Assembly (NCBI GenBank): GCA_025529335.1
Contig: JAMYHX010000037.1
Coordinates: 98,042 to 162,041 of the forward strand
Direction of reading: 5' to 3'
Length of the DNA: 64,000 nt
DNA from: Rhizopus sp. PT2906
Taxonomy: Eukaryota > Mucoromycota > Mucoromycetes > Mucorales > Rhizopodaceae
Notes under the pieces: model-generated
Told to the model about the DNA's origin: nothing
The model's database searches: none
What the model saw: the letters and a program-made list of their open reading frames with translations, nothing else
Program-made: the position numbers and the translations under genes
Part shown: piece after piece, positions 35,542-46,347 of the stretch
How positions within the stretch are numbered: position 1 is the first letter of the stretch
Layout of the letters: the number at the start of each line of letters is the position of its first letter

Positions 35542-35802
35542 TTCGATATCTTTAAACACATAAAATAACAAAAAAGAACTTTATTAATAAAGAAATACAA
35601 AGTATAAAAAATGAGTATATTTAAATATACAAACATCTTTAGATTGTATTCATTGACTCGATCGGATAAAGAGAGTCTGAATCGACGATACAAACGATTG
35701 CCTGTACATTGACATCTAAAGTCCGCAATAAGTGAAGTCAAACAAAGGATAAATAGTTTGTCCTCTTTACTTTTCCTTACAATAACAACTTTGATCAACA
35801 AG
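35542..35802. other. Short intergenic gap NUP98-HEM15
   Basis: 261 bp, AT-rich, no ORF on the plus strand; contains the NUP98 3' UTR and the ferrochelatase promoter. Confidence 0.4.
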
Positions 35803-37140
35803 ATGAATATTGGATCTTTGTTGACATTACAAGGTAAACTAACTCATATGCACCATCATGATTGATTCTCATGGGATCATAAAGTAAAACAGCAACACCT
35901 ACGTAATGCCACAAGAGCAATCTCATGGGCAGGCATTCAACGACTGTACACTACCCAAACAAACACAAAACCGTAAGGAGGGAAATATACACACATTTCC
36001 CCTTTATTAATGAAATATAGTCCTACGGCCGTCATATTGACCAATATGGGTGGACCAAAAACTGTAGACGATGTCCAAGGGTTCCTTTTGAACCTGTTTT
36101 CTGATAGAGATATCATGCAATTTCCATTCCAAAGCGCAGCCGCCAAATTTATTTCTACTCGTCGAACACCCAAAATAAAGGAACAATACCAAGCTATTGG
36201 TGGCGGTTCACCCATCTTGTACTGGACGCGTAAACAAGGCGAGGCTATGGAAAAGCTTTTGGATACTATCTCACCAGAGACAGGTAATTATGCTCTTGAT
36301 ATCAATTGGACATTGTTTTAAATGCTGATGATAGCGCCTCATAAACATTATATTGCATTTCGTTATGTCGAGCCTTTTACAAAAGATGCATTAGAGGAAA
36401 TGAAAAAGGACAAAGTACAGAGAGCGATCGTGTTCTCCCAATACCCACAATACTCATGCTCTACCACAGGCAGCAGCCTGAATGAGCTTCATCGCCGTAT
36501 TAAAGAATTGGGAATGGATACAGGTATCCAATGGAGCATCATTGACAGATGGCCAACACACCCTGGGTTTATTGATGCTACTGTTCACAAGATTGAACAA
36601 AAATTGGCAGAGTATGGGCCAGAGGAACGAAAGGACGCGGTCATCATGTTCTCTGCTCACTCACTTCCAATGTCTGTCGTCAACAAGGGCGATCCTTATC
36701 CTGCCGAAGTGGCTGCTACCGTTGATCGCGTCATGTCCAAACTGGGCAACAAATATCCCTATCGTCTCTGTTGGCAATCTCAAGTTGGACCAAAAGCTTG
36801 GTTGGGCCCACAGACTTCAGATGCGCTCAAAGGGTTTGCAAAGGCAGGCAGAAAGAATATTGTGGTCGTCCCTATCGCTTTCACAAGTGATCATATTGAA
36901 ACGTTATTTGAACTTGATCAAGAGTATGCTAGTGAGGCAAAAGAGTTGGGAATTACTGGTTGGAAACGAGTTGATGCACTAAATGATGAACCTCTTTTTA
37001 TCAAGGCAATGGCAAATATTGTAAAAGAGCATATTGACAAGGGAGAAGTCGTAAGCAAGCAATGGCCTCTTCGTTGTCCAGGCTGTAATTTTGATACCTG
37101 TGGTCACTCACGTGATTTCTTTACAAAAGAAAATAAATAA
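35803..37140 (+). CDS. HEM15: Ferrochelatase, [2Fe-2S] type, mitochondrial
   Basis: Four exons: 35803-35833, 35885-35972, 36021-36283, 36335-37140; 395 aa. The first two exons encode a basic, Arg/Gln-rich presequence (MNIGSLLTLQ, KQQHLRNATRAISW, IQRLYTTQ) that splices in phase to PTAVILTNMGGPKTVDDV. Catalytic landmarks include SQYPQYSCSTTGSS, the active-site His of FSAHSLPM, and AFTSDHIETLFELDQEY. Cysteines at the C-terminus, RCPGCNFDTCGH, together with the Cys of YSCS, match the four ligands of the [2Fe-2S] cluster found in animal and some fungal ferrochelatases but missing in S. cerevisiae. It inserts iron into protoporphyrin IX in the mitochondrial matrix. An in-frame ATG at 36010 lies inside intron 2. 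Confidence 0.94.
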
Positions 37141-37519
37141 ACCTTGTGTGATCACATATCAAAGACAATTTGTAAGATGCATTTGGCTGATGACATTTAT
37201 TCTTGCATATAAAGATCAATATCTCCCTTTTGCCATGAATCTCTTTCTTTTCTCTATTTAGAAATGATCACAAAGGGACTTATTCCATCTTGTTGTATTC
37301 TTATTCTTTAGAGGTAAACTACTTTCGACAATATCACAGTTGGATAATCCACTGTGACCCAGGGTGAAAGTAACTAACTATCACTTCGTTGTTGGCCGAA
37401 GGAGTGGCATCATCAAACCCTGATTGTCGTATTTACCTTATAAATACTTGCTCTTGTTGTATGATATTACTCTAAATATATACTCTAAGAATGAATAACA
37501 CAAAAATACTGACAACAAT
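37141..37519. other. Intergenic, no gene seen
   Basis: 3' flank of ferrochelatase; no recognisable content. Confidence 0.4.
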
Positions 37520-37919
37520 ACATGCTGTACTTGCATGACGCGACATGCCCAGCTACCATTGGCCATAATTAAATCGGTTCCCTGCTCAAGGCTTGGAGCA
37601 ACCTCACAAATGTCCTGAGAAAGCCTCAAGCAGTAACACTGCCGCTCCTACTATTATACCATGGATCATTGAGAATGTGAATGTGTCCGAACGACTTCGA
37701 AAATGCCAGCACTGCGCCAAAAATGTTAGCACTGCAGAACTGCTGATAATTGCCGAGTCACTTCATGATGTCTTATCCTTAACTGATATGCTCTTACTGT
37801 ATCCAAACCAACACAGCAAGCTTATGATTAATCACTTTGGCCAAAATAATCTTTGTTGTCGATCTGATGACCCAGACACTATTGCTTCTCGTGGCCGACC
37901 AATGTACGAAGTGCTGTAA
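37520..37919 (+). pseudogene. Possible MULE/FAR1-type transposase C-terminal relic
   Basis: A plus-strand frame gives a Cys/Pro-containing start (CTCMTRHAQLPLAIIKSVPC, reminiscent of a SWIM-type CxC..PC pattern), then after a stop and frame change PWIIENVNVSERLRKCQHC and ends DDPDTIASRGRPMYEVL. The D-P-x-T-(I/V)-x-x-(K/R)-G-R-P ending is common in MULE/FAR1-like transposase-derived proteins. Evidence is thin; it could also be an unrelated fragment. Confidence 0.3.
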
Positions 37920-38279
37920 GATGCAATTTCATCCAAAAGAAACTCTTCCTGTAAATATTCCATCCGTTTCGAAAAGTGAATAAAAAGCATAGCACTTCAG
38001 TTGGGTCCATTGCTGTTCTTTTCGAAACTGTCTTTTTAATGCGGGATAGAGATTTGCTGTTATTCATTTGCAATTCTTAAGACAACAGATTAATAATATA
38101 TGCGTCCAGTGGCATGGGAGCGAACTTTTACCTTATGGGATGGTCAGGAGCGCCAATATATTTGGGGACTATTCATTTACATTATTTTTTCAAGATGACA
38201 GAAGAATATTGTTATAAAAAAGTGAGATATTTTAATTGTCCCTCGTTCTTAGAAGGTGGTAGTTCCTAGGAGGAGGGGT
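37920..38279. other. Intergenic, possible transposon flank
   Basis: No gene. The string GCGCCAATATATTTGGGGA near 38150 resembles GTGCCAATAATTTCGGGAA near 39375, beyond the other end of the adjacent transposase relic, but in direct rather than inverted orientation. Confidence 0.3.
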
Positions 38280-39207
38280 TCAGAGCTCTTGTTTGTTTCG
38301 ACAAATGCCGAAACATTTGTGAGAATGCCAAACAAAGCATTTGAAGTCGTTCAGTTTTAAGCTATTAGGAGCCTCACTGATTCTTATGATCAGTGTCTCA
38401 GTTTCCAGAAACCTGTTTCGTTTGACATTATTCTTAACCACTGACCAAAACTGTTCAATTGGATTAAACTCAGAAGAATAGGACGGCAAATGGACACAGC
38501 GATAGCCGCGAGATTCGACATATTTAGCTACAAACACGCAATTACTTTCGAAATCCATATCAGTTTTATTCCACTTTTGAACCCAAGTATATCTCTTTTC
38601 AATACTTTCAGGAGAATTTCTTTCTTTTGAATGAAAGTGTACTTTTTTGAGAGTCAAAGCACATTTCTCGGTCATAAACCTATGAACTGCGCTCTTTGAG
38701 ACCTTCAAGTCTTTAAACTCATTAGTGAGGCTGTCCATAGCTTGATCCAGAGTTGCGGAAGAGAAGTCTTTATAGTCCCGCTCAAGAAAAGCTTGATGCT
38801 TGTCATTTAGAGTGGATAGATCTCCCGGCTTTGACTTTACCTTCATTGGAGGCGTTCTCCTCCGACTCTTTTTGATCTTGTTCAAACCAGTTGTAAGCAG
38901 TGCGACGAGGAATGTATTTAGCTATTTTCCTGCTTTCCCTGCTGTCAAACCTTTCTCATATATCAAACAAAAGAAGTGTTCTTTGATATCATCACCATAA
39001 ATCCCGTAGATTCCTTTTTCAACTTTCTTCTTGGAGAGCACCTTACCTTTTTGAATATCGGAACTAACCTTTTGCTCGCGTTCAGATGGTTTAAGGTCCA
39101 AATATTCATCAAAATTAGTAACTCTATCCAAAGGTTATTGACCCCTCATCGTCCTCCATAAATATAGTCTCATTATCAAACCCATCAGCAGCGCTACCTT
39201 TTCCCAT
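38280..39207 (-). mobile_element. Tc1/mariner-type transposase relic with internal deletion
   Basis: Minus-strand reading: MGKGSAADGFDNETIFMEDD, a frame change at about 39128, then DRVTNFDEYLDLKPSEREQK and a helix-turn-helix-like region (EKGLTAGKAGK...). The next open frame (38885-38280) has VSKSAVHRFMTEKC, then NKTDMDFESNCVF joined directly to VAKYVESRGYRCVHLPSYSS and EFNPIEQFWSVVKNNVKR. The final block is the DDE transposase C-terminal motif of the Tc1/mariner superfamily. The ~100-150 residues that should carry the first two catalytic Asp residues are missing at the CVF/VAK junction, so it is inactive. Confidence 0.75.
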
Positions 39208-39339
39208 CTTTGTAGTAAATTTGAAAATTCATTGTAACTGATTTGTGCCATTCTTTGAAAATTATCTGTGCAAAAAATGATTTTTATTTGTGCTGAATTT
39301 AAATTTGAAAGTGTACCAGAAAAAAAAAAATATAAAAGT

Positions 39340-39340
<1 letters not shown>

Positions 39341-39370
<30 letters not shown>
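39341..39370. repeat. Poly-T tract of 30
   Basis: Thirty uninterrupted T (poly-A on the minus strand) about 130 bp beyond the 5' end of the transposase relic, followed by short AC and AG repeats just before the next start codon. Confidence 0.95.
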
Positions 39371-39373
<3 letters not shown>

Positions 39374-39425
39374 TGTGCCAATAATTTCGGGAAAAAGTGT
39401 ACACACACACAGAGAGAGAGAGAGG

Positions 39426-40613
39426 ATGAATAGTAAAAAAAAGTCTTTGGCTGACGATGAACCACCCAACAGAAACGTACAACAACCTAAAGTGTGTGTT
39501 GATTATTTATCTTACCAGTTTGATGAGATGGACCTGGCTGCTTCTTGGAGAGTGATGACAAAACAGAAAAAGGATATTGTTGATGGCATACGACTTGAGA
39601 ATGCCTCATGGCGTACATGGGCTAAACAGAGAAATAATCTAAAGACTGTAAACCCACAAACATTGAACTGGTACAAACATATAATAGGGGATTTCTTGTT
39701 TTGTATGTGATGTATGTAATAATAATCTTTTTATATATATATATATATCTATCTATATTATAAAAAAAGGTTAAAGGATAGTGATGTTACTTGGTTGTAT
39801 GGCCCTTTACATACAGTCATCAAAACAGAAGAAGATCCATTTTTAAAAAAACCTAAGCAGACTGCAGCAGACAAATTAGATTTGATGATACCAGCCAACA
39901 GCAACCATACTCCCTTATTAAAACCTGCTTTAAAGAAGATAAAAGAAACAGAGATCTTGAAGCGTGAATTATCAATACCTCATCGTAAATTATCTATTAC
40001 GGAAGCAAACAATAAGCTTCATGCCATATCACCCGTCATATTGGCGAACCATCGTCAGCCAAGGTTAAGATTCAATCATGAAGTAGAACAGTGTGTTGCC
40101 TTGGCAGATGAGGACCCTGAAGATATATCAACAGATGATACAGCTAGTGAACATGAAGATGAAGAAGAAGAAATATATACCAAGAATGCATCATATAGTA
40201 ACAGCAATTATAAGAAAAATAGAAAAGCATCCATCAAGATCATTGCCCCTGCCAGACTCAAACGGTCTCAGTCTGATCCCGAAACAGAATCTTTATCATC
40301 CACGTCATCTTTTAATGAAGGCCTCAGCCCATATGTCACAGATGATGAATATATCACTACTAGTCAACCAAATAGACCACCTATGGTCACCAAAAGGTCA
40401 TCCTCCTCTATACCCATCTTGAAGGAAAAGGCCAATGTAGCTGAACCAGCATTAGTGACCATGAATCAAACAGCGACTGGTATTCGAAAAGACAGTGGAT
40501 CCAAGAATAAGAATAACAACAACATATTCAATCATCTCGCCACATGGGCTTCATCTTATCTTTGGCCACATTCAACCAAGACGAGTCATGATACCGTCTA
40601 TAAAGAAAAATAA
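39426..40613 (+). CDS. Reg1/Reg2-like protein phosphatase 1 regulatory subunit (DUF1752)
   Basis: Two exons, 39426-39670 and 39770-40613; 362 aa. The N-terminal block VDYLSYQFDEMDLAASWRVM ... RLENASWRTWAKQRNNLKTV ... TLNWLKDSDVTWLYGPL is the DUF1752/Reg1 signature and crosses the exon junction exactly. PRLRFNHEVEQCVALAD matches the region of yeast Reg1 that carries the PP1-docking RVxF-type motif. The rest is acidic and Ser-rich. In yeast, Reg1 targets phosphatase Glc7 to Snf1 in glucose repression; the same role here is inferred. It is much shorter than yeast Reg1 (about 1000 aa). Confidence 0.85.
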
Positions 40614-40710
40614 CTTGTAAATAGAAATTGTAAAACTATAGTTTATCTAAATAAATGGATCCATGATAGAATAAAAAATTTCTCTTTATCTCTTTTTTTT
40701 TTACAGCCAT

Positions 40711-41148
40711 ATGGACTATACGAGATTCAATCAAGCAGAACAAATAGAAATCAACAATTTGTTGGAACGAAAACAAGTAAAACAAGCTCATGTGGGAAAC
40801 TAGAATCAATGTTTTAATTTATTACTAGATGGATGACTTTGTCAACATGTTTACTAACCTAGTCGACCGCTGCTTTAGACAATGTGCCAATGACTTTACA
40901 ACAAAGGCTGTTACTGGAAGAGAAGTAAAGTCTTTTATTTGTTTTCCTCCCCTTTTTTAACATGATTATAGGCTAAATGTGTTGAGCAATGTGCAGATAA
41001 ATTCTTAAAGCACTCTCAACTGGTTGCTACTCGCTTTTCCGAACTGAGTCAAACAGTAAGATATATATACATATACATATACATACAGTGTTGACCCTTT
41101 TTTTGATAGCTACTTAACCCAGCAAGTCAACAACATCAATACCAATAA
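40711..41148 (+). CDS. TIM9: Mitochondrial intermembrane-space chaperone Tim9
   Basis: Four small exons: 40711-40776, 40829-40924, 40972-41055, 41110-41148; 94 aa. The twin Cx3C signature is present as RCFRQCANDF and KCVEQCADKFLKHS, with the N-terminal helix FVNMFTNLVD. Small Tims form hexamers (Tim9-Tim10) that carry carrier precursors to the inner membrane and are imported by the Mia40 relay. Length matches the family. The conserved C-terminal region is followed by a short Gln-rich end. Confidence 0.93.
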
Positions 41149-41818
41149 AAAGTTCTAATAGATGACATATATAAAAATAGAAATGGATACATGTAAATAA
41201 TAAGAAAATCATTTTTTTTACAATAAAAGGGACAGTTTGTGCACCTTTTCATATTATGAGCATTCACTCCAAAAAATGCTCAAAAGTGTTCCCACCCTAG
41301 TAATAAGGACATACACTGCCGCATTAGAATCTCTATAAAAGCATTGGCGTGTTTGATATGAATCTTATAATCTTACAATAGATAAATTCTACTTTATTGC
41401 GTCAAATGATAACATTTCTACCGAGTCTTTGGACGATAAATATCCTGATGGAGGTAGTTGTGTTGTCAAGCAAAGACAAATTGCTTATTTTACTGACTTT
41501 TTTGAGGTGTAAGCAACTTGTATGAAAAAGAAAACTATCAGTACACATCCGGATCTCTTCAGATTATGCATATTTGGCAAGGATACTATCGATAACGAAG
41601 CAATGGAATCCTATTGCAAGTAGCTGGTAAATGATTTATTTGTTACTTGCCTATTGTAAAATGTATTTACTCTGTTTAACTTTACAATATCTCGTTCTCT
41701 CGCTCTCTCTCTCTCTTTTTTTTTTTCTATTATTATTATTATTCTGTGGACACACGTATTAAATAGAACAAAAAGTATATATTAAGTAACAATGTGTTTC
41801 AACTAAAAAAAAAAAGAA
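41149..41818. other. Intergenic between convergent TIM9 and chitin deacetylase genes
   Basis: One 44-codon frame at about 41390-41515 (DKFYFIASNDNISTESLDDK...) has amino-acid composition like coding sequence but no ATG of its own and no recognised family. It may be a gene fragment. (TC)n and (TTA)n tracts occur near 41700-41740. Confidence 0.35.
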
Positions 41819-43199
41819 CTACAACATGGAAACAAAAGTGAGAAACAAGGTGGCGAATGCAGTCATGAAAATAGTTTGATCCACTGAAGAAGCTGAGCTT
41901 GCAGCGCCCTTTGTAATAGAACCAGCAGGAGTGACTTGCAGAGAGGAAGCAGTAGGGGCAGGCGCCGAGCTTGCAGGTATGCTAGCAGAAGCAGAAACAG
42001 AAGGAGTACTTGTGACATTTGTTGCATTTCCTTGATAAGAAGCGTTGTGCCAACCTGCGCAAGTACCAACAGGACTGAGTTGGACGTGAGGATGCAAGAT
42101 GGGTAAGGCTTTGATGGCAGCGCCGACAGTGACATTATTCAAGTCATGCATAAGTGAGTTACCACCTTGCTTCATAGTAGGCAGTTGTTTAACCCATTCA
42201 GTAACATTAGCAAGGAGTTCTTGTTCAGTTTGACCACCTGCAGTGATTCTCCAGTCTTGCGAATCAACAGACCACATAGCAGGAACGTAGCCAAGTTGAT
42301 GTACAATGTATCGAATACGATCATCAATATCACCACGAGGCTAAAGAGAAAATATATAAAATAGGGAGAAGTCAGTGAACAGATTGCACAACACGAAGAA
42401 GGAGACTTACAGGTCGCATTAAACGAGGAGTAACACCAATGACTTCCTTAATGGCTTCTTCAGTCCACTTTAATTCACCAATGACCTGCTCGTTGGAAAT
42501 CGTTGTCAATTCTTTATGGTCCCTTAAAAAATAGAGTCATGGTCAGCTTAACCATTTTTGTAATAAAAGAAGAGATGTTTTACCAAGTATGAATACCAAT
42601 TTCATGGCCTTCATCATAAGCTTGTTTGAGAACGTCAGGGCGAGCAATAACTTGTTTACCAACAACAAAGAAGGTAACCTTGACATTAATTGTCTTTAGA
42701 TAAGCCAGTAGATCTTTAGTAACTTCATACGGCCCATCATCAAAACTCTGATTATTAAAGTTACTAAATTTGTAAATAATCTAGAAGCAAGCAGTAAAAA
42801 ATAGACATTCTTACCGTTCCCCAAATTTTTGGGTCTGTGCAATGAACAATGTCTGTAGGCTTAACACAGCCATCCCAAGTCCAGTTACAATAGGTGTTAT
42901 TTCCGGAAGGATCAGCATTTTGAATAATGCCATCTGTTTATGAAATTAGTATGCATTCCATAATGAATGTACACACACATACCTGTAGTAAGGATATTAG
43001 GAGACACTTTAAGAACAGGATCATCTTTAACCAAAGCTAACCATTCAGGTTTAGGATCTGGTTTACTTCCATCTGCAGGGTATGAATTCTTCCAAGGGAA
43101 GTTTGATGTTGGAACAGCAAGTGTTTGCTGAGCAAAAGTTTGATGTGCATAAGCTAAAGAGAGGATAGTGATGAGGATGTTCTTGTTGTCTAAAATCAT
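41819..43199 (-). CDS. GPI-anchored chitin deacetylase (CE4 polysaccharide deacetylase)
   Basis: Five exons on the minus strand: 43199-42983, 42933-42815, 42747-42584, 42522-42411, 42340-41819; 377 aa. A signal peptide covers about residues 1-23. CE4 motifs: SFDDGP (residues 113-118, catalytic base and metal Asp), HTWDH (165-169, metal His pair), MRPPRGDIDD, SVDSQDW, and LMHDL. All catalytic residues are present. The C-terminus is Ser/Ala/Pro-rich and ends in a hydrophobic tail (IFMTAFATLFLTFVSML) typical of a GPI signal. It should de-acetylate nascent chitin to chitosan at the cell surface, a major wall polymer of Mucorales. Several N-glycosylation sequons (for example NATNVT) are visible. 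Confidence 0.93.
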
Positions 43200-43428
43200 T
43201 GCTTCTTGAAGAGGATAAAACGGGGAAGAGGAGAGAGTAATGAGAACTATTTATAGTCAAACAACGAAATCCAAAATTAGTTTGATCTCGATGGAAACGA
43301 TGGAAATCAAATAAAACACGCCCTTCACTTAATGAACTCAAAAGAAACAACAGCCTTTTTCCTGTCAATCTTTTTGTATCACGGTTGTTGTTAGGAGTCG
43401 AGTAGGACAACAAAAGCCCATATTTATT

Positions 43429-45054
43429 TCATCTAAAAATAAATTTTACGCTCCACTGCGTATCTTCCACTATAGATTCATCCATAGTCGATTCATCAGG
43501 CGGAGGATAACCTAGCTGTTCATCGAGTTCTTGAGGCGAGCATTCAAGCGCTGTGCATATTTCATCATAGTGATGTTTACCATCAAGGTAAGGTATAATG
43601 TCTGGATAAATAGGCATGCCTGTATTCTTGTTAATGACCACTTCATTATTTGAAGGCAAACATGTGGATTGTGCAACTTCGGTTTCATTAGTGATAGAGG
43701 TAAGTATTGGATATTTGTGAACTCTATAGATTAAGCCTTTGATCACACCAAATGAAACAATACGCCTATCATTTAAGTTAGCCCCCATATCCTTAATACA
43801 TAAAATAAAGCCCAAGTCACCTTTCGTCTACATGTAAATTCGCCACTTGTTGTTCTTCCATCCATTCTTTTACTGTCTGTCCATATTTGAATCCACAATA
43901 TAATGCATACATGCGCTCAATTGATATTTCAGGAATATCTATAAAGGGTAAATTTATGATCAAGACTGTAGATTCCTTTACTTACTTGGGAGCATAATAT
44001 ACTTTAAGCACTCTTGAGCAAGCCCTGACTTGTGATCAAATAATCTTGTAATTTCTGGCTTGACTGCATAAATGTTTGAGTATTGAAAGATGTCGATCAA
44101 GATAATACACCCATAGTACCTACAAATTATGTGAGTATTTCTATATAATATATGTTTACATACATCATGTGTTCAAGGCTTTGTCGTGCCCACTCTGGCT
44201 TAACATTGGCTATTTCAGCTATTCGTTTTACATGATAAACACCATTAATAAGACTAGCCACTTTTTGTACCGTGATATCCCAATTAGGGTTCATCATTTT
44301 CTTTATATCTACTGTACAAACAGGGACATGATAGTCACGTACTGTCTGTGGATTAGGATAAGTTGGAAATAGCTTCAGGTTGATCGTATTAAATGTGTCT
44401 TTATAAATTGTTATCATTAATAAATAGAGGAGGGGACTAATTAAATGACTCACTTATTGGTATTTGGCATTCACAATAACTGTTCAAGTCTTCAAATAGC
44501 TGCTCAATCACATTTTGTACTGTCTGTAATTCAGAATGAACATCCTGTGATAAAAAATTACACTCAAGCTATATGCAGTAAGTTATATATAAATATATAA
44601 AGCCACATATACAAAATATATACATGTACGTGTGCACACACACACACACATACGCGCGTATATATAAACAACTTACTTCTAAGCCCTCAAGTACCCTTGA
44701 CAGTTTTCTAACTACAGCTTCGTAACTACTTGTTTCAGCGTCCTGTTCGAATACAAAACAGAGATTGAATCGAAACTCGTTTCTAAAATGCTGATATTTT
44801 TCATGATCATGCAATACAACAGGACAACCCATCACTTTATATCCATTTGTGCAGATTGTCACTAGACGCTTATAGAGTGGTTTCTTTGGAATGACATATT
44901 CACTTATTGCTTCAAAATCAATCAGTGTCTTTCCTGTTCCATCTTGAGTTGTAATACTTCCTTCTGGTACTTGGTGTTTAACTACTGTTCCTTTTATAAT
45001 GTCAAATACTGCATAAAATATACTATGAATTCGTGGAAATCCTTGAAACTCCAT
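43429..45054 (-). CDS. NPR2: Nitrogen permease regulator 2 (NPRL2/Npr2), SEACIT/GATOR1 subunit
   Basis: Six exons on the minus strand: 45054-44677, 44544-44454, 44398-44164, 44119-43986, 43938-43821, 43765-43429; 430 aa. MEFQGFPRIHSIFYAVFDII at the start, YVIPKKPLYKRLVTICTNGY, and RRIVSFGVIKGLIYRVHKYP near the end are Npr2 signatures. The protein has a longin-like N-domain and winged-helix C-domain. With Npr3 and Iml1 it forms the GTPase-activating complex that inhibits TORC1 on amino-acid shortage at the vacuole. The last intron was placed at 43766-43820 because it restores the R-(R/K)-x-(V/I)-x-F-G motif. Confidence 0.9.
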
Positions 45055-45418
45055 ACGCTCTCTATAAAAAAGAAAAAAAAAAAAAAAACAAACCCTGAAG
45101 AAAATGCTCCAAGCGGATCTTGAATAAATACAGGATATCAATGATTCATACACTTTATGCAAAATAGAAACCACGTTTCCTTACAAGAGGAAAAAGAGAA
45201 GATGGGAGACCATATGTTTCTGAGTTGGTGGTTATTCTCAGTGTGTGTCTCTTTTTATATATATATGCGTGATGATGACAACAATATGCATGTTAATCTA
45301 TAGGGAAAAAAAAGTTATTTTTTAAGGAAAAGAAAAAAAAACAAATAAAAAAAAACGTACGATTCTACATGATTACATCTTTCAGTAAGTGTATATAACT
45401 TTTATTCTAAAAAAAGCT

Positions 45419-45464
<46 letters not shown>

Positions 45465-45564
45465 ATCTCTTTGTTTCTTTCTTTTACAGAGAAAAGGGGG
45501 GGCAGAATAATGAAAAAAAAGGGGGGGAATATAATACAAAGGTTTAAGCATTCATTGTTTTAAG
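45055..45564. other. Intergenic with (TC)n tract, upstream of NPR2
   Basis: Contains a (TC)n microsatellite at 45422-45458 and A-rich stretches. No ORF. Presumably the NPR2 promoter plus the 3' flank of the Cys-rich small gene. Confidence 0.4.
45422..45458. repeat. (TC)n microsatellite
   Basis: About eighteen TC dinucleotides in a row; (GA)n on the NPR2 coding strand. Confidence 0.95.
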
Positions 45565-45954
45565 TTATTTCTGTTGTTGACCTGACTTGATATTCATCTC
45601 AGACCCTGTTGAATTCGAAGGTGACGGTAATCCAGGGAAAGGCGTATTATGCTGTACATTAAATGTTGACCTTAGATAGGATAATAATGACGATTTACAA
45701 GCATCATTCTTTGGTAGAAATTGCTGATAGATCACATCAAATGTCCAACAGCGAGAGCAGTACTCGTTTTCACCTAGTATACGATTACAGCTGATGCATT
45801 TTTTATGACAATCTGGACAAAACCAATCTGTCCCAAGTGGTTTATTACAACCACCACAAACAATCACATTATCATTATCTTCTCCATAGTCACTAAAATA
45901 CGAGAAACCACTGTCTACGGTTGGTGAAGCAGGTGGTGATGGTAAGATGCTCAT
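45565..45954 (-). CDS. Small tandem CxxC zinc-binding-like protein
   Basis: Single exon, 129 aa. Eight cysteines are arranged with perfect internal symmetry: CxxC-x9-CxxC (C33, C36, C46, C49), three residues, then again CxxC-x9-CxxC (C53, C56, C66, C69). The two halves look like a duplicated zinc-binding unit (CNKPLGTDWFC and CNRILGENEYC align). The first 30 residues are Ser/Pro/Asp-rich and the C-terminal 50 are low-complexity with a helical segment (FDVIYQQFLPKNDACKSSLL). No family recognised; a LIM- or RING-like cross-brace or a pair of zinc ribbons are possible. Stop and start are clear and neighbours are independent genes. Confidence 0.7.
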   Translation of the reverse strand: MSILPSPPASPTVDSGFSYFSDYGEDNDNVIVCGGCNKPLGTDWFCPDCHKKCISCNRILGENEYCSRCWTFDVIYQQFLPKNDACKSSLLSYLRSTFNVQHNTPFPGLPSPSNSTGSEMNIKSGQQQK

Positions 45955-46347
45955 GTTATTGTTGTAATATATAAAAAGAGAAGAAAAAGAAAAGGGAAAG
46001 AAGAAGGATAAAAATAGAGTTCAAAGAGATATTTATATTAAAGCTCACGGACAAAAGCCGAATTTATTATATTACTGCACTAAAATATATAAAAAAAGAG
46101 TTTTGTCTCCTATTATGCATACATGCATTATATGTGAATTTCTCTGTCAAATTTGGTAATCGTTCAACCATCGGCTCGGTTGACACTGGGTAAGCTAAAG
46201 GGTGCATAGTCTAATTTTACATTTATTTATTTACTATCATGGCCCCCTTTTTCATTTTTGTATACAATACCAAAGAGAATCTTTAACAATAATCAAAGTG
46301 ATTGTATAATCAAAAAGGCGGAATGGCTGCATTAAAATTCTGTTTCT
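45955..46347. other. Intergenic between two minus-strand genes
   Basis: AT-rich; no ORF. Holds the promoter of the Cys-rich gene and the short 3' flank of RPAP1. Confidence 0.4.

Noticed and set aside
38150..39400. Terminal inverted repeats for the mariner-type relic
   Set aside because: The only similar strings found at both sides (GCCAATA...GGGA) are in direct, not inverted, orientation.
44569..44676. Extension of the NPR2 first exon beyond GLE
   Set aside because: It reads into a (GT/AC)-type repeat with Cys/Tyr-rich nonsense; a GTAAGT donor is present exactly at the end of the conserved sequence.
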